From Parvibaculum sp002684405 (lineage in GTDB: Bacteria; Pseudomonadota; Alphaproteobacteria; Parvibaculales; Parvibaculaceae): 64,000 nt of DNA. The translations under genes were made by a program, and so were the position numbers. Every line of letters starts with the position of its first letter. The stretch's first letter is position 1. The DNA lies in contig OZ223205.1 of NCBI GenBank assembly GCA_965140395.1, positions 620,001 to 684,000 on the forward strand, given 5' to 3'. This document shows, in pieces, positions 27,218 to 34,184 of the stretch. The notes below the pieces were generated by a model, which searched no databases, was not told where the DNA came from, and saw only the letters and a program-made list of their open reading frames with translations.

Positions 27218-27287
27218 TCCCAGTGCTATCGGTTGTAGCGTGGCCGGGTGGGGCACACGGATGTAGGCAAGGTATCTGGGGGCTTGT

Positions 27288-27722
27288 GTGAGCAGAAAAC
27301 CGCCGAATCCTGTCGATATTCATGTCGGCGGAAGAATACGAATGCGTCGCATGCTGATTGGCATGAGCCAGGAAAAGCTGGGCGAATCCCTGGAGCTCAC
27401 CTTTCAGCAAGTCCAGAAATATGAGAAAGGCTCCAACCGGGTAGGAGCCAGTCGCCTCTATCAGATTGCTCAGGTTCTGGGTGTCCCCGTTTCCTATTTT
27501 TACGAGGGGCTCGAGGCCGCATCCACCGCCGATGAAGGCCCGGATACGGGCTTCGACTTTGAATTGCTCTCCACGACCGAGGGCATTCAGCTCAACGCCG
27601 CTTTCTTTTCGATCAGCGATCCGAGCCTGCGAAAAAGGCTGCTGGACCTGATTAAGCTATTGGCAAATAGGGAAGAAATCGATTCTCCCCTTGAGCAGGC
27701 GTCGGCTCTGGCGAGCGACTGA
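27288..27722 (+). CDS. XRE-family helix-turn-helix regulator
   Basis: This 144-residue DNA-binding protein has an HTH_3 domain at residues ~12-66: VGGRIRMRRMLIGMSQEKLGESL, then TFQQVQKYEKGSNRVGASRLYQIAQVL. The C-terminal part (LNAAFFSISDPSLRKRLLDLIKLLA) is helical and probably mediates dimerisation. The start is GTG with GGGGG 7 bases upstream. Homologues sit between lnt and metK in many alphaproteobacteria, but their targets are not known to me. A perfect palindrome upstream and a hairpin terminator downstream frame the gene. Confidence 0.85.
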   Translation: MSRKPPNPVDIHVGGRIRMRRMLIGMSQEKLGESLELTFQQVQKYEKGSNRVGASRLYQIAQVLGVPVSYFYEGLEAASTADEGPDTGFDFELLSTTEGIQLNAAFFSISDPSLRKRLLDLIKLLANREEIDSPLEQASALASD

Positions 27723-27731
27723 CACAAAATC

Positions 27732-27758
27732 GATATGCACTTATGTGCATATCTTTTT
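27732..27758 (+). terminator. Rho-independent terminator after XRE gene
   Basis: GATATGCAC (27732-27740), loop TTAT, GTGCATATC (27745-27753), then TTTTT. The 9-bp stem is perfect. The same palindrome could also serve as a protein-binding site. Confidence 0.8.
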
Positions 27759-27944
27759 ACACAGATGTTGACCCGGCAGGCGATCCTTGCAAGAACCTAT
27801 GGCGTGTCTGGCGCTGCATCTGGCTGCGCCGGCCGCATCGAAAGAACCAATAACGCCCGTACCCCCGGCGGCCATCCTAGTGGATGGGCGCGGAAGCGGG
27901 TCTGAGCGCGCCGGGCGGAGCCATTTCCCCTGCGCTGCATGACA

Positions 27945-27970
27945 CTCATCTCGAAACGAGGGAGATAAAT
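27945..27970 (+). promoter_or_regulatory. metK ribosome-binding region in a possible hairpin
   Basis: The strong Shine-Dalgarno GAGGGAGA lies 5 bases before the TTG start of metK. An upstream ATCTC can pair with its GAGAT, and CTCG-AAA-CGAG is an alternative inner hairpin, so the site could be sequestered. No known SAM riboswitch consensus was recognised. Confidence 0.35.
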
Positions 27971-29137
27971 TTGGCACGGTCAAATTTCCTGTTCACCAGT
28001 GAATCAGTTTCCGAAGGGCATCCCGATAAGGTTTGCGACAGGATTTCCGATTCCGTGCTCGATCTTTACCTTTCGGGTGATCCTTATTCCCGTGTGGCCT
28101 GCGAATGCCTGACCACCACCAACAAGGTGGTGCTGGCCGGCGAAGTGCGTGGCCCGGAATCGATCACCAAGGAGCAGATCGAGGAAACGGCTCGCCAGGC
28201 GATCAAGGACATCGGATACGAGCAGGAGGGCTTCCACTGGAAGACCGCCGACGTCGAAGTCCTGCTGCATGAGCAGTCCGCCCATATCGCGCAGGGCGTG
28301 GACGCTGCCGGAAACAAGGACGAAGGCGCTGGCGACCAGGGCATCATGTTCGGGTATGCCTGCACCGAGACGCCGGATCTGATGCCGGCGCCGATCGACT
28401 ATTCGCACAAGATCCTGAAGAGCATGGCCGAGGCGCGTCACGCCGGCGGCACGCTTCTGGAGCCGGATGCGAAGAGCCAGGTCACCATGACCTACGAGAA
28501 CAACAAGCCGGTTGGCGTGCGTTCCGTGGTCGTGTCGACCCAGCACAAGGAAGAAGCCAAGCAGGAAGAGCTTCGTGAAGTCGTGCGTCAGCACGTCCAG
28601 AAGGTTCTGCCCGATGGCTGGTTCCCGCCGGAAGACGAGTTCTACGTGAACCCCACGGGCAAGTTCGTCATTGGCGGACCCGACGGCGACGCGGGCCTTA
28701 CGGGCCGCAAGATCATCGTCGACACCTATGGCGGCTGGGCGCCCCATGGCGGCGGTGCCTTCTCCGGTAAGGATCCGACGAAGGTTGACCGTTCGGCGGC
28801 CTATGCGGCGCGCTATCTGGCGAAGAACGTGGTCGCGGCCGGCCTTGCCGATCGCTGCACCATCCAGCTCGCCTATGCGATCGGCGTGTCCAAGCCGCTG
28901 TCGATCTATTGCGATCTGCACGGCACGGGCAAGGTCGGTGAGGAAGCGGTCGAGAAGGCCGTTGCCGAATGCATGGACCTCAGCCCGCGCGGCATTCGCG
29001 AGCATCTTGAGCTCAACAAGCCGATCTATGCGCGCAGCGCCGCTTACGGTCATTTCGGCCGCAAGCCCGACAGCGATGGCGGCTTCTCCTGGGAGAAGAC
29101 GGACATTGCCGACAAGATCGCAGCCGCCATTAAGTAA
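27971..29137 (+). CDS. metK: S-adenosylmethionine synthetase
   Basis: This enzyme makes S-adenosylmethionine from methionine and ATP. The 388-residue product shows FTSESVSEGHPDKVCDRISD near the N-terminus (catalytic His, Mg-binding Asp), the signature GAGDQGIMFGYA and the P-loop-like GGPDGDAGLTGRKIIVDTYGG. A longer open frame back to 27884 exists, but TTG 27971 was chosen because the perfect Shine-Dalgarno is correctly spaced and family proteins begin MARSNFLFTSE. It is followed by trmB, a SAM user. Confidence 0.95.
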   Translation: MARSNFLFTSESVSEGHPDKVCDRISDSVLDLYLSGDPYSRVACECLTTTNKVVLAGEVRGPESITKEQIEETARQAIKDIGYEQEGFHWKTADVEVLLHEQSAHIAQGVDAAGNKDEGAGDQGIMFGYACTETPDLMPAPIDYSHKILKSMAEARHAGGTLLEPDAKSQVTMTYENNKPVGVRSVVVSTQHKEEAKQEELREVVRQHVQKVLPDGWFPPEDEFYVNPTGKFVIGGPDGDAGLTGRKIIVDTYGGWAPHGGGAFSGKDPTKVDRSAAYAARYLAKNVVAAGLADRCTIQLAYAIGVSKPLSIYCDLHGTGKVGEEAVEKAVAECMDLSPRGIREHLELNKPIYARSAAYGHFGRKPDSDGGFSWEKTDIADKIAAAIK

Positions 29138-29177
29138 GCGGTTGATCGCGACCGGCGATTGAGCCATTACGGCGCCC

Positions 29178-29924
29178 ATGAAAAGCGCCGACCGCGATAT
29201 GAAAGATTTGCCCCGCCCCTCGCCCGAGAGACGTCATGTCTACGGGCGGCGGCGGGGCAAACGTTTACGTGAGCATCAGAACGATCTGATGGAGACGCTG
29301 CTGCCGCGCGTTTCGGTGCTGCTCGATGACGAGGCGCCGCTCGATCCGGCAACGCTTTTCGAGCCGGCGACGAAGGAGATCTGGCTCGAAATCGGGTTCG
29401 GGGGCGGCGAGCATCTGGTCTTTCAGGCCGTGCGGAACCGCGATGCCGGGATTATCGGCTGCGAACCCTTCATCAATGGCGTGGCCAAGCTGCTGGCCGA
29501 GATCGAAGCGCAAGAGCTTTCCAATGTGCGTGTCCTGAGCGACGACGCCCGCTTTCTTCTCGAAAGGCTGAAGCCGGAAAGCCTGTCGCGCATCTTCATC
29601 CTTTATCCCGATCCCTGGCCGAAAAAGCGCCACAACAAGCGCCGATTCATCAACCCTGAAACGCTGTCCCTTCTCGCTCGTGGGCTGAAGCCGGGCGGGC
29701 GTTTGCGCTTCGCCAGCGATATTCCCGATTATGTCGGCTGGACGCTTGCCCGTATCCTGCGTCACAACCGGGAGAGGGAAAACGGGCAGGGGTCCTTCGA
29801 GTGGCTGGCGGATAGCCCGGCGGACTGGCGCAAGGCCCCTGAGGACTGGCCCGGCACGCGCTACGAGGAAAAGGCGATCCGCGAAGGTCGCACGCCAGCC
29901 TATCTGGACTTCATTCGCCTTTAG
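29178..29924 (+). CDS. trmB: tRNA (guanine-N7-)-methyltransferase
   Basis: TrmB methylates G46 in the variable loop of tRNAs. The 248-residue product has the SAM-binding GFGGGEHL motif after EIWLEIG, and the diagnostic ILYPDPWPKKRHNKRRFI motif, with C-terminal TRYEEKAIREGRTPAYLDF. ATG 29178 is used, though ATG 29199 is possible. It lies 40 bases after metK. Confidence 0.94.
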   Translation: MKSADRDMKDLPRPSPERRHVYGRRRGKRLREHQNDLMETLLPRVSVLLDDEAPLDPATLFEPATKEIWLEIGFGGGEHLVFQAVRNRDAGIIGCEPFINGVAKLLAEIEAQELSNVRVLSDDARFLLERLKPESLSRIFILYPDPWPKKRHNKRRFINPETLSLLARGLKPGGRLRFASDIPDYVGWTLARILRHNRERENGQGSFEWLADSPADWRKAPEDWPGTRYEEKAIREGRTPAYLDFIRL

Positions 29925-30074
29925 CTCCGGCGCCACACATAACAATCTCCGCTTTAGACCGATGACCCGCCTTGCGCGCGCTTATCAGGTTGGTGGATTA
30001 CGGCCCTGTCGCTAGACTTTAGCCGCCGCGCCAGTCTGTTCGGGCACCGTGATCGCGATCTTTGGAGTAGCAAG

Positions 30075-31034
30075 ATGGACATTTTGAACCTCGCGGTCTG
30101 TCCACGCTGCCATTCGCGTGTCGAACGCCGGGATGGCGGGATTTTCTGCACCGATGTGGGGTGCGCCCTGAGCCGGGAAGGTTTTCCGGAGACGGGCGGG
30201 CAACCCGTGCTGGTCGATTTCGAGAACAGTATTTTCTCGCGCGAAGATGTGAGTTCGACCGCAGGCGGTCTCGACGATCGGCGGGTTGCCGGCCCCCGGA
30301 GCCTGCCGAACCGGGTGAAATCCCGGCTGCTCGGCGTCAATCAGGTGGCCCATCAGGCCGCCGCCTATTTTTCCCGGCGGCTGAAATCCAGACCTGATGC
30401 GAAGCTGCTTGTGATTGGCGGCGGCACAATCGGCAGCGGTATGGAAGCGCTTTACACCGATCCCGGCTTTCATGTCGTCGGTACGGATGTCTATGCCTCT
30501 CCCGACACGCTACTCGTTGCCGATGCCCACCGTCTGCCCTTCCCCGATGCGAGTTTTGACGGCGTCTGGATTCAGGCGGTTCTCGAGCATGTCCTCGAGC
30601 CTCATATGGTGGTCGCGGAAATCCACCGGGTTTTGAAGCCGGAAGGCCTTGTCTATGCCGATACGCCCTTCATGCAGCAGGTTCACGAGGGCGCTTATGA
30701 CTTTTCGCGTTTCACGCTGAGCGGCCATCGCTGGCTCTTCAGGCGGTTCGACCTCATTGCCGCCGGGCCGGTAAAGGGTGTCGGTACCAGCCTCAACTGG
30801 TCGCTGCGCTATCTCATCCGGGCCCTCACGCGGAGTGAGAAACTGGCGAAATTGACCGGATTTGCCTTCTTCTGGCTGAGATTTTTCGATGGATTGGGCG
30901 ATTTCGGCATGAATGCCGATGGGGCAAGCGGCGTATATTTCATCGGCAGCAAATCGGACCGGGAACTCTCCCCGGAGGAAATCGTTGCGTTCTACCGGGA
31001 CCGCCGCGCTTTGCACCGATTGGAGGCATTGTAG
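30075..31034 (+). CDS. class I SAM methyltransferase with N-terminal zinc-ribbon
   Basis: This 319-residue protein has a Trm112-like N-terminal segment (LAVCPRCHSRVERRDGGIFC) with one CxxC pair, followed by a methyltransferase_11 core. The core's degenerate motif I is LLVIGGGTIGSGMEALY, with VVGTDVYAS, the DGVWIQAVLEHVLEP motif IV, and LKPEGLVYADTPF. The C-terminal part includes a hydrophobic segment (AFFWLRFFDGL). The substrate is unknown. ATG 30075 has GGAGTAG 5-6 bases upstream. It resembles enzymes in polysaccharide or lipid modification loci, but no such genes are adjacent. A strong terminator separates it from rimP. Confidence 0.75.
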   Translation: MDILNLAVCPRCHSRVERRDGGIFCTDVGCALSREGFPETGGQPVLVDFENSIFSREDVSSTAGGLDDRRVAGPRSLPNRVKSRLLGVNQVAHQAAAYFSRRLKSRPDAKLLVIGGGTIGSGMEALYTDPGFHVVGTDVYASPDTLLVADAHRLPFPDASFDGVWIQAVLEHVLEPHMVVAEIHRVLKPEGLVYADTPFMQQVHEGAYDFSRFTLSGHRWLFRRFDLIAAGPVKGVGTSLNWSLRYLIRALTRSEKLAKLTGFAFFWLRFFDGLGDFGMNADGASGVYFIGSKSDRELSPEEIVAFYRDRRALHRLEAL

Positions 31035-31098
31035 GCCGCCCTTGCCAGAGCAAGGGTTTTGGGCCTATAAAGAGCCCAATTGATGGCGCTCTTACAGA

Positions 31099-31140
31099 GT
31101 GGGTCGTCTCCGGAAACGGGGGCCCGCTTTTTTTGTTTTT
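31099..31140 (+). terminator. terminator upstream of rimP
   Basis: GTGGG (31099-31103) pairs with CCCGC (31123-31127) and, past a 4-base bulge, CTCC (31108-31111) pairs with GGGG (31119-31122). A run of seven T and TTTTT follow. It ends the methyltransferase unit before the rimP-nusA operon. Confidence 0.75.
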
Positions 31141-31169
31141 GGAGCCCCGTTTTGGCAATTGGAGCCGGG

Positions 31170-31772
31170 ATGAACGCGACAGCCGCCAATTCGGCAGCAG
31201 GCGACGCAGAGGGCGAAAACGGGACGGACGATCCGCGTCTCGACACCCATCTCATTGCCGCGCCGGGCATTCCGCGGCGGATCTTCGAGCTGATCCGACC
31301 CACCGCGGCCGATATGGGCTATGAGATCGTGCGCGTGCGCTACGGCCTGCAGGACGGGCACACGCTGCAGATCATGGCCGAACGTCCCGACGGCACGATG
31401 GTGGTGCAGGATTGCGAAGACCTGTCCCGCGCCGTGTCTGCCTTGCTCGACGTGGAAGACCCGATTTCGACGGAATACAACCTCGAGCTTTCCTCTCCCG
31501 GCATCGACCGTCCGCTGACGCGGCCGAAGGATTTCGAGCGCTGGGAAGGCTTCGAGGTGAAACTGGAACTGGGCGAGCCGGTGGATGGCCGCAAGCGGTT
31601 CCGGGGAGAATTGCAGGGCTTCGAGAGCGATGAGGTTCTCGTGGCCTGCGAAGTGGAAGGTTTCAGCGAGCCGCAAACTCTGGGCTTTGCTTTCGAGCAG
31701 GTCGCAGACGCAAAGCTCGTCATGAACGACGATCTCATCAAGGAAAGTCTGAAAAGGCAGGGCCGCGGCTGA
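31170..31772 (+). CDS. rimP: ribosome maturation factor RimP
   Basis: RimP assists 30S subunit assembly. The 200-residue product has the family pattern FELIRPTAADMGYEIVRVRYG, then DCEDLSRAVSALLDVEDPISTEYNLELSSPGIDRPL (the hallmark SSPGxDRPL). The C-terminal Sm-like barrel is followed by a DDLIKESLKRQ tail. The frame opens at 31080, but ATG 31170 with GGAG at 5-base spacing is the better start and avoids the terminator. It is the first gene of the rimP-nusA-ylxR-infB-rbfA-truB-rpsO-pnp series. Confidence 0.92.
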   Translation: MNATAANSAAGDAEGENGTDDPRLDTHLIAAPGIPRRIFELIRPTAADMGYEIVRVRYGLQDGHTLQIMAERPDGTMVVQDCEDLSRAVSALLDVEDPISTEYNLELSSPGIDRPLTRPKDFERWEGFEVKLELGEPVDGRKRFRGELQGFESDEVLVACEVEGFSEPQTLGFAFEQVADAKLVMNDDLIKESLKRQGRG

Positions 31773-31800
31773 TCGCGGACCCCCCGACGGAGAAAAAGAC

Positions 31801-33456
31801 ATGGCAACGGCAGTGAGCGCCAACCGGCTTGAACTTCTGCAGATCGCGGATGCGGTGGCCCGGGAAAAGTCGATCGATCGCGAAGTGGTGCTGGAAGCGA
31901 TGGCGGAAGCCATTCAGAAGGCGGCGCGTTCGCGCTACGGCCAGGAAAACGAAATTCGCGCCCGCATCGACCCGAAGACCGGTGACATCCGTCTTGTCCG
32001 TCTTCTGGAGATCGTCGAGGCCGTCGAAAACGACGCCGTGCAGATCGATCTGAAATCGGCGCAGCGCCGCAATCCCGCCGCCGCCGTCGGCGACCTGATC
32101 GAAGACGAACTGCCGCCGGTCGATTTCGGACGTATCGCCGCGCAGACCGCCAAGCAGGTCATCGTGCAGAAGGTGCGCGATGCCGAGCGTGAACGTCAGT
32201 ATGAGGAATATAAGGACCGCATCGGCGAAGTCGTGAACGGCATCGTCAAGCGTGTCGAATACGGCAATGTGATCGTCGATCTCGGCCGGGGCGAGGCCAT
32301 CGTTCGCCGCGATGAATTGCTGCCGCGCGAAACCTTCCGCAATGGCGACCGCATCCGCGCCTATATCTACGATGTCCGCCGCGAACAGCGCGGACCGCAG
32401 ATTTTCCTGTCGCGCAGCCATCCGCAGTTCATGGCCAAGCTTTTCGCGCAGGAAGTGCCGGAAATCTATGACGGCATCATCGAGATCCGCGAAGTTGCGC
32501 GCGACCCGGGCAGCCGCGCCAAGATCGCCGTGCTGTCGAACGACAGCTCCATCGATCCCGTCGGCGCCTGCGTCGGTATGCGCGGCAGCCGCGTGCAGGC
32601 CGTGGTGAACGAACTGCAGGGCGAAAAGATCGATATCATCCAGTGGTCGCCCGACAATGCGAGCTTCATCGTGAACGCGCTGGCGCCTGCCGAGGTGGTC
32701 AAGGTCGTGATGGACGAAGACGCGCAGCGTATTGAAGTTGTGGTTCCCGATGACCAACTCTCTCTTGCGATCGGTCGTCGCGGCCAGAATGTGCGTCTGG
32801 CTTCGCAGCTGACGCATTGGGATATCGACATCCTGACCGAGGCGGAAGAAAGCGAACGCCGCCAGGCCGAATTCCAGAGCCGCAGCACGATGTTTGCCGA
32901 CGCGCTCGATGTCGACGAGATGATCGCCCAGCTTCTGGCCTCGGAAGGCTTCTCCTCCATCGAGGAAGTGGCCTATGTCGATCTCGACGAAATTGCCGAA
33001 ATCGAAGGCTTCGACGAGGAGACCGCGCAGGAAATCCAGACCCGCGCCGTCGAGGCTATCGAGAAGCAGAACGCCGAATATGACGAGAAGCGTCGCGAAT
33101 TGGGCGTGGCCGACGAGCTGGGCGAAGTGCCGGGCGTGACGCCGCGCATGCTGGTGGCGTTCGGCGAAAACGATGTGAAGACCGTCGAGGATCTGGCGGG
33201 CTGCGCGACCGACGACCTCATGGGGTGGAACGAAACGGTGAATGGCGAGCGCCGCCATGAGGACGGCATTCTCGAAGGTTTCGACATTTCCGCCGAGGAA
33301 GCCGAGGAAATCGTGATGCGCGCTCGTGTCACGGCCGGCTGGCTCACTGAGGAAGATCTTGTGAAGCCGCATGAGGCGGAAGAGGGCGAAGAAGAGGATG
33401 ACAGCGTCGACAATCCGGTCGACGAAAACGAAGTGGAGCAGGACTCGCAGGCCTGA
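31801..33456 (+). CDS. nusA: transcription elongation/antitermination factor NusA
   Basis: NusA binds RNA polymerase and modulates pausing, termination and antitermination. The 551-residue product has the N-terminal polymerase-binding domain, an S1 domain (~140-205, NGIVKRVEYGNVIVDLGRGEAIV), KH domains with PVGACVGMRGSRVQAVVNEL and LAIGRRGQNVRLAS, and two C-terminal helix-hairpin-helix acidic repeats (from ~375). The tail is very acidic (EEGEEEDDSVDNPVDENE). The two C-terminal repeats match proteobacterial NusA. Confidence 0.95.
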   Translation: MATAVSANRLELLQIADAVAREKSIDREVVLEAMAEAIQKAARSRYGQENEIRARIDPKTGDIRLVRLLEIVEAVENDAVQIDLKSAQRRNPAAAVGDLIEDELPPVDFGRIAAQTAKQVIVQKVRDAERERQYEEYKDRIGEVVNGIVKRVEYGNVIVDLGRGEAIVRRDELLPRETFRNGDRIRAYIYDVRREQRGPQIFLSRSHPQFMAKLFAQEVPEIYDGIIEIREVARDPGSRAKIAVLSNDSSIDPVGACVGMRGSRVQAVVNELQGEKIDIIQWSPDNASFIVNALAPAEVVKVVMDEDAQRIEVVVPDDQLSLAIGRRGQNVRLASQLTHWDIDILTEAEESERRQAEFQSRSTMFADALDVDEMIAQLLASEGFSSIEEVAYVDLDEIAEIEGFDEETAQEIQTRAVEAIEKQNAEYDEKRRELGVADELGEVPGVTPRMLVAFGENDVKTVEDLAGCATDDLMGWNETVNGERRHEDGILEGFDISAEEAEEIVMRARVTAGWLTEEDLVKPHEAEEGEEEDDSVDNPVDENEVEQDSQA

Positions 33457-33506
33457 TCGGGGCGACCCCATCGGCCCGAGGGCGCGGCCCGCGTGGAGAA
33501 ATTTGA

Positions 33507-34175
33507 GTGATCAAGGCTCTGAAACGCGAGGAAACGCCCGAGCGGCGGTGTATCGTCACCGGTGAAACCAGGCCGAAATCGGAGCTGATCCGCTTTGTGG
33601 CCGGTCCCGATGGCGAGGTGGTGCCGGATCTGGCCGGAAGGCTGCCGGGACGCGGGCTCTGGGTATCGGCCAGCCGGGAAGCGTTGGAAAAGGCTGTAAA
33701 GAAGGGCCTTTTCGCGAAAGCGGCGCGGATGCGGCTCGAGGTCGCGCCCGACTTGGCCGACCGGGTTGAGGACTTGCTGGCCAGGCGCGCAGGCGAAGCG
33801 CTGGGCCTGGCAAAGAAGGCCGGCGCATTGGTTGCCGGCTTTGAAAAGGTCATGGCGACCATCACCGACGGCGACGCCGCCTGCCTGATCGAGGCGCGCG
33901 ACGGCGCCGAAGATGGCCGCCGCAAGCTGGAGCAACGCGTCAGAATGGCCGTGGAAGCGGGCATTTATGAGGACGTGCCGGTATTTGCGCCGCTTTGGGC
34001 GCATGAAATGAGTTTGGCATTGGGACGGGCAAATGTGATACATGCAGCCCTGTTCCAGGGGCCTATGGTAGACCGGGTGCGGCAGGATCTCGCCCGGCTG
34101 GAAATGTTCGGGCGGCAAAATCGCTTGGACGAGGCCGTTCCGGATACGGGTTCGGGCGGCTCACGCGGGTATTGA
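33507..34175 (+). CDS. YlxR/DUF448 RNA-binding protein with L7Ae-like domain
   Basis: This 222-residue protein joins two RNA-binding modules. The N-terminal YlxR domain has RRCIVTGETRPKSELIRFV, then PDLAGRLPGRGLWVSASREAL with the GRG(L/A)W signature. The second half is L7Ae/L30e-like (AGEALGLAKKAGALVAGFEKVMA). This fusion between nusA and infB is typical of alphaproteobacteria; a role in ribosome assembly or RNase P modulation is proposed for the family. It starts at GTG with GGAGA 8 bases upstream. Confidence 0.88.
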   Translation: MIKALKREETPERRCIVTGETRPKSELIRFVAGPDGEVVPDLAGRLPGRGLWVSASREALEKAVKKGLFAKAARMRLEVAPDLADRVEDLLARRAGEALGLAKKAGALVAGFEKVMATITDGDAACLIEARDGAEDGRRKLEQRVRMAVEAGIYEDVPVFAPLWAHEMSLALGRANVIHAALFQGPMVDRVRQDLARLEMFGRQNRLDEAVPDTGSGGSRGY

Positions 34176-34184
34176 AGGACAGGA

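Noticed and set aside
27759..27970. Known SAM riboswitch before metK
   Set aside because: I could not match SAM-II, SAM/SAH or other remembered consensus sequences by eye; a covariance search would decide.
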